A stretch of 64,000 bases of DNA, taken from contig NBMB01000003.1 in assembly GCA_002084765.1 (NCBI GenBank), positions 1-64,000 of the forward strand, written 5' to 3'. Source of the DNA: Candidatus Cloacimonetes bacterium 4572_55 (GTDB lineage Bacteria; 4572-55). Below are positions 56,316 to 64,000 of the stretch, in pieces. How positions within the stretch are numbered: the stretch's first letter is position 1; the number at the start of each line of letters is the position of its first letter. The translations under genes and the position numbers were made by a program. The notes beneath the pieces were generated by a model. It was not told where the DNA came from. It saw nothing but the letters and a program-made list of their open reading frames with translations, and searched no databases.

Positions 56316-56633
56316 TCAAGAGCGTATCATTGTCAACATCATTTTGAAACGTTCAGTCGCTTTCAGCGCGTGGGGCTGACTCGCTGGCATGACAATCGCC
56401 TCGCCGCTCTTTACTGTGATGGGCTTGCCGGAGATTGTGACCTCGACGATTCCATCAAGCACATAGACCAACGCGTCAAACGGAGCCGTATGTTCACTCA
56501 ATCCTTGTCCCCTGTCAAAGGCGAACAAGGTCACTGTTCCGGTCTTTTTTTTTATCAAGGTCTTGCTGACAACAGAGTCTTCTTGGTAAGCGATCAGGTC
56601 AACCAAATTATGCACAGAGGCTTCTTTATTCAT
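56316..56633 (-). CDS. Small cupin-domain protein
   Basis: 105-aa single-domain cupin. Cupin motif 1 is LSEHTAPFDALVYVLDGIVEV (His about 46), motif 2 is GEAIVMPASQPHAL (His about 88). Only two of the usual metal ligands are clear, so metal binding is uncertain. ATG 56633 is chosen as the third of three consecutive ATGs, 6 bases after AGGAG. It heads a likely operon with the lipoprotein. Role could be small-molecule sensing or detoxification; it is not known. Confidence 0.82.
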   Translation of the reverse strand: MNKEASVHNLVDLIAYQEDSVVSKTLIKKKTGTVTLFAFDRGQGLSEHTAPFDALVYVLDGIVEVTISGKPITVKSGEAIVMPASQPHALKATERFKMMLTMIRS

Positions 56634-56934
56634 CATCATCTCCTAAAAAGTATTTGAGGTCTTTGTAAGTCCAAAGTATCCGAAAAAATATTTAATTTAT
56701 AGTTTTTATACGAATATTCCATCTTATATATATTATTAAATAAGATATACTAATCCCAGTAGCCATTATTTTATCAGCCAATCTCTGGTTATACGGTCCA
56801 TGACATGACCAGAGCTTTCCTCCGGATAACTATGTAACTTTTTCGTAGCGATTTGTCAATAAAAAAGATGAGGGTAGGCTGGCGGGGGCGGTGAGACTGT
56901 TCTAAAAATTCGTCACATATCGTCATTTTTAAAA
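56634..56934. other. Intergenic region upstream of the cupin gene
   Basis: Mostly AT-rich, with several AT runs near 56700-56750 that could hold the minus-strand cupin promoter, but no consensus pair was found. No gene or repeat is seen. Confidence 0.4.
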
Positions 56935-57396
56935 TTAGTAGAGCCGGGTAATGGTAAACAGCCCTTCCAATTTATCGTGCAACTCTCGGAGCCGTTTGGA
57001 TAGAATACAGGAGAATTTCCATAGCAATTTGTTTGCCAGTTTTTCGTTCCATTCCATAAGATTTATCAGTTGCTGTTTATCGATCTCCAACGTGCTCAGG
57101 TCTTCTATCACTTGTGCCTGAGCCGATCGGGGTGCTTGATCGATCAACGCCATCTCGCCGAAGTAATCGTTCTTCTCCAGCACCACCAGCAACTCTTCTC
57201 CCGCTCCATCGATATGTTTCGTGATCCGAACGCTGCCATGCTGGATGATATACAACTTTTCCGGTATCTCCCCTTCACGAAAAATTGTATGCCCGGCAGG
57301 ATAGGTCTGAACAGACATGATAGCCGAGATCGCCTCCAGTTCGGACTCGTCAAGGTTTTCAAAAAGATCAATGCAACGTAATATCTCAAAATCCAT
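56935..57396 (-). CDS. Cyclic-nucleotide-binding domain protein
   Basis: 153-aa protein that is essentially one cNMP-binding domain (about 8-130) with a C-terminal helix. The phosphate-binding cassette reads YFGEMALIDQAPRSAQ, keeping Gly-Glu and the Arg-Ser-Ala that contact the cyclic phosphate. There is no helix-turn-helix, so it is not a CRP-type transcription factor. It would be a stand-alone cAMP/cGMP sensor. AAAGGAGG is 8 bases before ATG 57396. It follows the Omp85-like gene after 47 bases and is probably co-transcribed. A link with the sAC-like cyclase at 12543 is inference only. Confidence 0.88.
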   Translation of the reverse strand: MDFEILRCIDLFENLDESELEAISAIMSVQTYPAGHTIFREGEIPEKLYIIQHGSVRITKHIDGAGEELLVVLEKNDYFGEMALIDQAPRSAQAQVIEDLSTLEIDKQQLINLMEWNEKLANKLLWKFSCILSKRLRELHDKLEGLFTITRLY

Positions 57397-57443
57397 GGGG
57401 AGCACCTCCTTTTGGGTCAGATTGGGTCAGGTCAGGAACCGGA

Positions 57444-60400
57444 TCAGAAATCCGATCCGATAGAAAATTGAAAAATGCCTTTGCTATTATAGGCGTCAAA
57501 ATCGGTCTTATTTGCCAGATCGAATCTCAGAATGAAGAACGCGACCGGCAGTCGGGCTCCAATGCCGTATGAGGCTTTTATGTCTTTCAACCGAGGTTTT
57601 CCGCCTTGATAACTGATTCCTCGGAACTTCTCTGTGTCGTCCCATGCTGTCCCGAGATTCAGAAACGCCGCGCCTCGTATTTCTTGAAAGAAGATCGGTA
57701 GGGGCCACCGAAAAAGGACCTGGTCGATAAATGGGAACCGAAACTCTATATTGACCAAACTGATTTTACTCCCTTGAAGTGCTTTATCGTCGGTCTCATA
57801 ACCAATCATGGTGTAGGGTCCGCCCAGGCGAAACCGCTCCGAGTAGGGTCCCGCGCTCAGGGCAAATAGCCCCCGAAACGCGATCTGATGGCGTCGTGTG
57901 ATACGCAAGTAATGGCGATAGTCAAAAACGCCGGTGGTATATTCCAATTTTTTATTGAGCACGCCAGGCGAATGATTAACCGTAAACGAGACCCGAGTTC
58001 CGCCGACCGGTCCGGTATAGCCCCATATAGCGGTGTCTCTGACCAGAGAAATTGACGGCTCGAATAGGAATTGGTCGTTATTATAACGCTCGCTCAAGCC
58101 TTCGTTGGTGTAGGATTCGATCTCAGAAAGTTTGCGATTGATTCCTCTTGCCGTCATAGAGAAATCCACGCGCTCGAACCGAGAAAAAGGATAGCTGATC
58201 AGGCTGACTAAGCCATATTCCCGCTCTTCATAGTAATAATCTTGCGTCCCAGCGTAACCGATAAAGTTATTTTTTTCATGGAACACGCCGATTCCATAGT
58301 CCAGCCGCTTCGGTAGATAAAAGTACATCCCCAAAATGTCGGTCTCGTCGATAGATCCGGTTAAGTTGGTCAACACTTGCAGGTTATGATTTCCAAGAAT
58401 ATCGCTGAAATAGAGAGCGGTACCGCCGTAGAATCCGTAATCGTACGCGTACGCCAATCCGCCGTTGACATAATCCACAGAAAGTTCGGGCTTGTACAGT
58501 CGAGGCGATCTATCTTTTGGAGCCGCTAACAAGGAGTCCATCTCCTCCTTTGTGGGCTCGCTATATTTTTTCGACCGACGGAGATAGAGAGAGTCCACGG
58601 GCGAGGCGCGAGAAAGAAGCGGGGCGGAAACGATTTTTTTCTTCTTTTGATCCTCGTCCTTTTTTACGAGAAGGGTATCTTTTTTCGAGTATTGCCATTC
58701 CGTTATTTTCTTAAAGGTATTGTCAATACTTTTTGCGAGATCACGAGACGCGCGTCGCGGCACACGATTCAACGGGAGCAACGTCTTGCTATTTAGAGGA
58801 TCTTCTAATATGAACAGGTCCCAACCCCAATCTTGAAACGCTGAAAAAACGATCTCTTCGCCATTTCTCGACCAGGACGGGTCAAAAACACCGCCAGTGA
58901 GGTTGGTGAGTTGATAGTTCTCGGTTTTTTCAGACGATTCGAGCGAGTGGATGTAGAGATTGAATGTTCCGGAATAATCGGAAATATAGGCGATATGATC
59001 TCCTCCGGGAGACCAGACAGGCTGTTTGTCATTTGATGGCAGATCGACTACCAATTGCACATTTTTTTGCTCCAGGTCATAGACCGCTATGTTATAATCA
59101 CCAAATTCAAAGTCGCCGGCAGTCGAATCGACAAAAACCTTCTCGGGCAGAATCGAGTCTGTAAAACGGTCTGTGGCAAAAGCAATTTTTTGACCGTCCG
59201 GTGACCACCGAGGGTCCATATCGTCAAACCGATCGTTTGTCAGGCACTCGACTCGACCGGTCTCAATCTCGCCGATATAGAGGTCTCGGCGTCCCTCTTT
59301 GATCGCGGAAAAGACGATCTTCTCTCCACTCGGCGACCAGTCGGGCGACTGGATAGAGTTGAAATCGTATGTAAGCTTGTTCACACTTTTGTTTTTCTCG
59401 ACGTCATGCAAATAAATACAGTCGATCCCTTCGTTTTTTGAGACAAACGCGATCTGCTTACTATCCGGGGACCAGGTAAGATTGCTGTTAAAAACATGGA
59501 GTTGCTCATATCCTCCATTTTGGTGCGCCTTGACCAATCGTTTATAAATTTTACCGTCGTGAACGGACATTAAGTAGATGCTACTTAATGTCTTACGATC
59601 CGAGAAAAAAGCAATGGAAGCTCCATCTGGAGAAAAAACGGGGCGCATGTTGAGATACGTTTGGTCTTTGACATGATCTGTCAATTTCTTGCTAATCTCG
59701 TCTGCCTCATGGATATCCGCGTACTGCGGCAGATAATGTCGTTTCTGGAGCTTGAGCCATTCGTCGCTCAACTGCTCCACAGTAACGCCCAATGCTTTTT
59801 TTAACGCGTTTTCAAAACTTCTGGCAATCCGCATCTGCTCTATAATCTCTCCCAATTTCTCGTCGCCGTATTGCTTGGCGATAAATCGGACCGCGGATTG
59901 TCCCCCTTTATACACCATATATCCGCCGTAATAGCTCATGTATTCCAAAGGGACTAATTTTTCCGATAAGACCGCGTCTCGGACAAACATCTCGGTCTCC
60001 GGGTCCCATCCATCGCCAAAATGGGACACATACTCTGCCAAGCCTTCGGCAAACCAAAGCGGCACATTAAAAAAATGTTGCTGCGGAGATAGGGTGTTCC
60101 CATAGAGCATATCAAACATCACAGCGTGAACCAACTCATGGGTAAGCAGGTGTTTATAATCAGCGAACGAACCCTGATAATGCACCACGACACGATTTTT
60201 TAGAGATTCAGTAAAACCTTGCAGCCCTTCGTCGATAAATTGAGAAGTGACATTGGTTTGCTGAAAGTCCAGGTGAGAGCCGTAGATAATGAGCGGGATA
60301 CGCTTATGCATCTCATGGTTCAATTTGACGGCAATGTGGTCATGCGCTTCTTCCGCCCATTTCGCGGTCAGATAAGCCAATTCTTCCGTACCCTCGTAAA

Positions 60401-60548
60401 AATGGATGTCAAAATGGCGGGTGGGCAGGATATGCCACTCGAAATCTCGATATTGGACCTTATTTTGTCCGAAATATGACCACGCGCTATGAGTCGATAA
60501 GAGAATCAGCATAGACACGCTCAATAGGACGATCAAATTTTTATCCAT
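57444..60548 (-). CDS. Outer-membrane protein: peptidase MA-like, TolB-like propeller, Omp85-like barrel
   Basis: 1034-aa exported protein with signal peptide 1-24. Residues about 30-240 are a peptidase MA-like domain with zinc motif HELVH (His137, Glu138, His141) and candidate third ligand in FAEGLAEY. Residues about 260-610 are a TolB/PD40 beta-propeller with repeats of the type WSPDGxxIAF and WSPSGEKIVF. Residues about 690-1034 are a surface-antigen/BamA-like barrel (GGTALYFSDILGNH, RLGGPYTMIGYETD, VNIEFRFPFIDQVLF, ending FQFSIGSDF with a terminal Phe). It is predicted to anchor a periplasmic protease-propeller to the outer membrane. Start at 60548 with GGAG 8 bases upstream. Confidence 0.88.
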   Translation of the reverse strand: MDKNLIVLLSVSMLILLSTHSAWSYFGQNKVQYRDFEWHILPTRHFDIHFYEGTEELAYLTAKWAEEAHDHIAVKLNHEMHKRIPLIIYGSHLDFQQTNVTSQFIDEGLQGFTESLKNRVVVHYQGSFADYKHLLTHELVHAVMFDMLYGNTLSPQQHFFNVPLWFAEGLAEYVSHFGDGWDPETEMFVRDAVLSEKLVPLEYMSYYGGYMVYKGGQSAVRFIAKQYGDEKLGEIIEQMRIARSFENALKKALGVTVEQLSDEWLKLQKRHYLPQYADIHEADEISKKLTDHVKDQTYLNMRPVFSPDGASIAFFSDRKTLSSIYLMSVHDGKIYKRLVKAHQNGGYEQLHVFNSNLTWSPDSKQIAFVSKNEGIDCIYLHDVEKNKSVNKLTYDFNSIQSPDWSPSGEKIVFSAIKEGRRDLYIGEIETGRVECLTNDRFDDMDPRWSPDGQKIAFATDRFTDSILPEKVFVDSTAGDFEFGDYNIAVYDLEQKNVQLVVDLPSNDKQPVWSPGGDHIAYISDYSGTFNLYIHSLESSEKTENYQLTNLTGGVFDPSWSRNGEEIVFSAFQDWGWDLFILEDPLNSKTLLPLNRVPRRASRDLAKSIDNTFKKITEWQYSKKDTLLVKKDEDQKKKKIVSAPLLSRASPVDSLYLRRSKKYSEPTKEEMDSLLAAPKDRSPRLYKPELSVDYVNGGLAYAYDYGFYGGTALYFSDILGNHNLQVLTNLTGSIDETDILGMYFYLPKRLDYGIGVFHEKNNFIGYAGTQDYYYEEREYGLVSLISYPFSRFERVDFSMTARGINRKLSEIESYTNEGLSERYNNDQFLFEPSISLVRDTAIWGYTGPVGGTRVSFTVNHSPGVLNKKLEYTTGVFDYRHYLRITRRHQIAFRGLFALSAGPYSERFRLGGPYTMIGYETDDKALQGSKISLVNIEFRFPFIDQVLFRWPLPIFFQEIRGAAFLNLGTAWDDTEKFRGISYQGGKPRLKDIKASYGIGARLPVAFFILRFDLANKTDFDAYNSKGIFQFSIGSDF

Positions 60549-60659
60549 AAACACCTCTCCGGTTCTATAGTATAAATAAATATTCAGATAAAATAAGAAT
60601 AAAAATGTAATTGATTCAGCAAAAGAAGAGAAAAATCTGGCGGGAAATAAAATTTCAGG

Positions 60660-60695
60660 CAGACCCTAAGAGTCTTTGAAAACCCTTAGGGTCTG
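60660..60695 (-). terminator. Hairpin terminator after the acidic-repeat TPR gene
   Basis: CAGACCCTAAG pairs with CTTAGGGTCTG (11 bp, 14-base loop). On the minus strand it lies 26 bases past the TPR gene stop and is followed by CCTGAAATTTTATTT. On the plus strand ATTTTTG follows, so it could act both ways. Confidence 0.65.
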
Positions 60696-60720
60696 ATTTT
60701 TGAGTGCTTGTTTTTTATTA

Positions 60721-62838
60721 TTATTTTAACTGTTTTTGGACATAGTTGATCCGATCTCCCACGTCTTTAAAACCAATGTCAACCACATAGACCTCTTCAT
60801 AAGATTTTTTGGATTCTCGCCAACGTCCCAATTTTTCGTTGATCAGACCGATATTGTAATACAGCCCCAGGTATTCGAAGTCGGAATGCCCGGGGGTGGC
60901 GACGCCCCGCTGAAATTGTTTAAGTGCTAATTCGAGATCGTTCTTTTCAAAGAAACACATACCCAGCATTTCAAATGCTTTCAGTCGTTGTTTGCTGCTT
61001 CGGGTAGCGATCTGAAATTCGCTGATTGATTCTTCGATCAACCCCATCTCTTTATACGCCAGACCGAGGTCATAATGGCTTTCATAATCCTCATCTTCGA
61101 TATGTTCCTGCACACCGGCTTTAAAGTCGTTGATAATATCGTCCAATTCCAAACTCGTGTCCAGGTCTTTGCGCTCGATACGAATCTTGCCTGTGTGTGG
61201 TTTAAAATTTTCGTCATCGTCCCTTAGCAACTCCTCTAAGTCTACAATACCTCCAGACTCATCATCATACGATTCCTCGAAAACCGAAGAATTAGGTTCA
61301 TCCACTCTTTGTTCTGAAGAGACCGGCGTCTCATCAACAACCTCCTGCATCTCCTCCTGCTCCACAACCGCTTTTTCGATCGCCTCAATACGCGCTTTTG
61401 CCCCATCGTTATTTTTGTCGATAGCCATCACTTTCTGAAACACAAAAATCGCTTTTTGAGACTCGCCAAAACGAGAGAACGTATCGCCGAGATTCAAATA
61501 AGACTCGACTACCGCTTGAATGTCGCCTTCATTAGCCGCGGCTTCCAACATATTTTTATGCACCCTGAGATTATCCGGTCGAATCGTGTTCGCCTTTCGA
61601 TACGCGTTAACCGAAGAAGCATAAATTTTTTGGGATAAAAAACCGTCCCCGGCTTCCACAAGCTCGTCAAAGGCTTGGTCTGGAGAGGACTCTCTTAACG
61701 CCTCGCCCAACTTCAAACGAGAGTTGTTATCATCCGGATATTGAGAGAGATGGAGGCGCAATTTTTCGATAGCATCTTCGCCGGTTGATAGCGATTGGAG
61801 ATCATCGTCGTCTAATCCGATGTCCAACTCTTCTTCAGGCTCTTCCTCTGTGCTAAAGGATTCGGTAATCTCTTGAACCGGAGCGTCTTCAAAATCGTCC
61901 TCTTCAGGAAAATCGAATTCCTCCTCTTCCGAGTCTAGCTTCAACTCCATCTCTTCCGAGTCTAACTTCAACTCCTCCTCTTCCGAGTCTAACTTCAACT
62001 CCTCCTCTTCCGAGTCTAACTTCAACTCCTCCTCTTCCGAGTCTAGCTTCAACTCCTCCTCTTCCGAGTCTAACTTCAACTCCATCTCGTCGTCATCGTC
62101 CTCGAATTCATCGTCTCCACCGCCCGAATCGAATTCGATCAAATCTCCGCTGTCGAAATCCATATCGGAATCAGAATTCATATCGGAATCAGACAATTTT
62201 TCTTCCGGCTCCGATATCTTTTCTTCCAATTGTCCGAGTGCTTCCGGGTCAATCTCCGCAATCCGTTGGCGAAGTTCCTCGGATTTTTCTATTTCTCCAA
62301 TCTCATCATAATGTCGGGAAACTGCTACCAATTGCTTGATAGCGTTTGAGGTATGACCCTGTTTCATGTAAAATTCGGTTAAGCGCAGTCGGATATCGAT
62401 GTTGGAAGGAGATAGTTCGACAACGCTTTCGAACGCTTCCAGCACTTCCTCTAGATTTGATTTTTCATGCATTTTATCAGCATAAATAATAAAATGCCGA
62501 ATCGCGTCGTTGGTGAGTCCATTTTCTCGATATAAGTGAGCAAGTTTTTGATAGATTTGTGCTTGGCTCGGGTCTGCTCGTAGGACTTTTTTACAAATAG
62601 CGATGGCGTTATTATAAAGACTGCTCTCAAAATACAAATCAATGGATTGGCGGTAATAGTCGATAGCCTCACTGAGCTTACCGAGCTTGGTATAAAGATC
62701 GCCGACGTAATTAAGAGGGGCAGGGTCTTCTGGATCGAGCTCAAGTAAGGCCTCATATTCAGCTATTGCTTTGTCCCACTTACCTTTTTTTGTAAATTTT
62801 CTGGCAGCCGCTAGGATTTTAGTTTTTGACTTGGCCAT
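60721..62838 (-). CDS. TPR protein with acidic repeat linker
   Basis: 705-aa cytosolic protein. N-terminal TPRs (about 5-200) are followed by a strongly acidic region (about 210-345) that includes six 9-residue units reading ELKLDSEEE (one ends EEM). A second set of TPRs (about 350-465), another acidic linker (about 475-560) and a last TPR pair (about 590-700) follow. It resembles TPR/FrzS- or AglT-like scaffold proteins found beside gliding or secretion genes, but no specific function can be named. Start at 62838 after GGGAGA; the ATG 24 bases earlier lacks a site. It precedes the Omp85-like gene but a terminator intervenes. Confidence 0.85.
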   Translation of the reverse strand: MAKSKTKILAAARKFTKKGKWDKAIAEYEALLELDPEDPAPLNYVGDLYTKLGKLSEAIDYYRQSIDLYFESSLYNNAIAICKKVLRADPSQAQIYQKLAHLYRENGLTNDAIRHFIIYADKMHEKSNLEEVLEAFESVVELSPSNIDIRLRLTEFYMKQGHTSNAIKQLVAVSRHYDEIGEIEKSEELRQRIAEIDPEALGQLEEKISEPEEKLSDSDMNSDSDMDFDSGDLIEFDSGGGDDEFEDDDDEMELKLDSEEEELKLDSEEEELKLDSEEEELKLDSEEEELKLDSEEMELKLDSEEEEFDFPEEDDFEDAPVQEITESFSTEEEPEEELDIGLDDDDLQSLSTGEDAIEKLRLHLSQYPDDNNSRLKLGEALRESSPDQAFDELVEAGDGFLSQKIYASSVNAYRKANTIRPDNLRVHKNMLEAAANEGDIQAVVESYLNLGDTFSRFGESQKAIFVFQKVMAIDKNNDGAKARIEAIEKAVVEQEEMQEVVDETPVSSEQRVDEPNSSVFEESYDDESGGIVDLEELLRDDDENFKPHTGKIRIERKDLDTSLELDDIINDFKAGVQEHIEDEDYESHYDLGLAYKEMGLIEESISEFQIATRSSKQRLKAFEMLGMCFFEKNDLELALKQFQRGVATPGHSDFEYLGLYYNIGLINEKLGRWRESKKSYEEVYVVDIGFKDVGDRINYVQKQLK
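61921..62082 (-). repeat. Six in-frame 27-bp repeats encoding ELKLDSEEE
   Basis: Six units of 27 bp with few third-base and one E-to-M change. Near-identity at DNA level shows recent expansion, since the codons would otherwise have drifted. Confidence 0.92.
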
Positions 62839-63154
62839 GGAGTTCTCCCTTACATACTCCAACCGAAATAATCATATCTTTTTCGGCACAGGTAACAGCA
62901 GTTATATAACACATCATAACAAATTGAGCAAGATAAAAATCCTATCGAATCTGATAATTCAAGACGAAACTATTATGTGAAATCGACGCGCAAATCAATG
63001 GTCACGCGTCTGCCAATCACGATTAATAGCGATTGGTTAATAGCCATCGTATGAATTTATACTGGAAAATGAGCAAAAATGCAAGTTTTTTCAGTTTTTA
63101 TGAGGTACTAAATAATAAACAGGCGCGAAGTAGACAACCGACTTATCAGGTTAT
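62839..63154. other. Intergenic region between the TPR and SpoIID genes
   Basis: No gene seen. AT-rich, with an imperfect inverted repeat near 62995-63035 (CACGCGTCTGCCAATCACGATTAATAGCGATTGG region). A promoter for the minus-strand TPR gene must lie here but no clear consensus pair was found. Confidence 0.4.
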
Positions 63155-64000
63155 TCAATTATTGTAAACCCGCGTAAGCTTGACTCCGAGGTAATAATGA
63201 CTCAGGATTTGTTCGTAGGAATAACCAGCTCTTGCCATCCCTCTCGCTCCCCATTGACACATCCCTACCCCATGACCGTTTCCGCCGCCTCGAGCTGTGA
63301 CCTGCGACACGGTTCCTCCACTTTTAGTGATATGGAGGTCAAAATAGACGCTTCGCAGAATGCTACTTTTTCCGGGTCGGCGAAGTACCCGCCGAATTTT
63401 GTCCCCTTTAACCTGATAGCGACCAGTACTTGTGACGACCTCGAGCAATACATTTCGCCCGGACGAATCCTTTCGGACGATCCGAATATCGCGTAGTTTT
63501 CCCAATTGACTGCCGCTTTTCAATTTGGAATATTTTGGAAGATATTTTCGCAACGTCGATTCTATCTGGCTTCGGCTCCATGTCTCATTCCATTTGAAGT
63601 GCGGAGAATCTTTGCAGAACCAATGGCTATCGCCTCTGCCAGGCGAATCGACAACCGAACGAAGATAAGGAATGACCTTACCGCCGCTCCACACATTTTC
63701 AACGTTCGAGGTGACGCCGCCGCAGGTGGACGAATAAAAGGATTGGATCAATTGGTTGTTGTACAATCCGACAATGCCGGAAGTGGCAAACACTGCCTGG
63801 TCGATCAACGGTTTTTCTGCGTCCATACCTCCATAAACTTGATCTTGAGTCGTATTATAAAGGTCAAATCCTTTTTTGTTCCGTTTCCCCAGATTTGCAA
63901 ACGTATATGTGCGAGCCGCGACAGCCTGAGCCTTTGCCGCTTCAACAGTCTCGGGGACAATCCGACCGATCTCCTTCGGCACCACCCCGCGCAGATATTC
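63155..64000 (-). CDS. SpoIID/LytB-domain protein, N-terminus beyond the window
   Basis: Partial: about 281 codons visible, the frame runs off the right edge. It opens EYLRGVVPKEIGRIVPETVEAAKAQAVAARTYTF, the core of SpoIID, whose Glu in the VVPKE region is catalytic in Bacillus SpoIID (a lytic transglycosylase). Further typical strings are TTQDQVYGG, YSSTCGGVTSNVENVW, HGVGMCQWGARGMA and SYEQILSHYY. In non-spore-formers such proteins are thought to trim peptidoglycan. A start at the GTG (63985) is possible but the upstream frame continues the conserved motif. Confidence 0.9.
   Translation of the reverse strand, partial: EYLRGVVPKEIGRIVPETVEAAKAQAVAARTYTFANLGKRNKKGFDLYNTTQDQVYGGMDAEKPLIDQAVFATSGIVGLYNNQLIQSFYSSTCGGVTSNVENVWSGGKVIPYLRSVVDSPGRGDSHWFCKDSPHFKWNETWSRSQIESTLRKYLPKYSKLKSGSQLGKLRDIRIVRKDSSGRNVLLEVVTSTGRYQVKGDKIRRVLRRPGKSSILRSVYFDLHITKSGGTVSQVTARGGGNGHGVGMCQWGARGMARAGYSYEQILSHYYLGVKLTRVYNN

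Overview
The 64 kb reads as a chromosomal segment of an uncultivated-type Gram-negative bacterium of the FCB (Fibrobacteres-Chlorobi-Bacteroidetes) superphylum or a neighbouring candidate phylum (KSB1, Calditrichota, Zixibacteria or Latescibacterota are the sort of lineages meant; the exact phylum cannot be fixed by eye). The reasons are three secreted proteins ending in FlgD-like/type IX secretion C-terminal sorting domains with NYPNPFNP-type motifs, an Lpt lipopolysaccharide export operon, an Omp85-like outer-membrane protein, a giant GEVED/SdrD/dockerin surface protein and a sigma-54 regulator. No rRNA, tRNA, CRISPR array, integrase or transposase was recognised.

Left part (1-20.3 kb). A YgeW/AOTCase-like knotted carbamoyltransferase and an HExxH metallopeptidase-like protein precede a tightly overlapping set: an orphan MalG-type permease, lptC, an OstA/LptA-like gene and lptB. 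Next is a minus-strand operon PATAN/TPR - cheR - cheD behind a good promoter, then a dCMP deaminase. A plus-strand operon follows: metallo-beta-lactamase-fold hydrolase, HEAT-repeat/cyclophilin fusion, and a 1329-aa protein with the layout of animal soluble adenylyl cyclase (two class III cyclase domains, NTPase, TPR). A DUF92 membrane protein, an unknown Cys-containing protein, a SPOR lipoprotein and a MATE transporter complete this part.

Middle part (20.5-39.2 kb). This holds a 2112-aa surface protein, a 1268-aa TPR protein, a zinc-ribbon/Yip1 protein, an 11-unit 29-bp tandem repeat, yedF, ppk2, and minus-strand holA, a Ycf46-like AAA ATPase and a TIGR03960-type radical SAM protein. A two-copy 76-bp repeat, related to the 29-bp repeat, lies between the last two.

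Accessory part (39.3-52.7 kb). A clear sigma-70 promoter drives a three-gene operon: LRR-Roc-COR-CHAT protein (GTPase switch plus caspase-like protease), a compact HATPase kinase and a sigma-54-dependent response regulator. This is the best candidate in the window for an undescribed signalling or conflict system. Downstream lie two large secreted-protein genes broken by at least three frameshifts (an M6-like metalloprotease/beta-helix protein and an FG-GAP/VCBS repeat protein), then a degenerate stretch. That stretch contains a partial second copy of the regulator gene with an internal deletion of about 0.75 kb and a second copy of the shared bidirectional terminator. The broken genes are therefore bracketed by direct repeats.

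Right part (52.7-64 kb, all minus strand). A type IX-sorted protein, a lipoprotein, a cupin, a cyclic-nucleotide-binding protein (a possible reader of the cyclase product), an outer-membrane peptidase-MA/TolB-like/Omp85 protein, a TPR protein with six perfect-length 9-aa acidic repeats, and a SpoIID-domain protein that runs off the edge.
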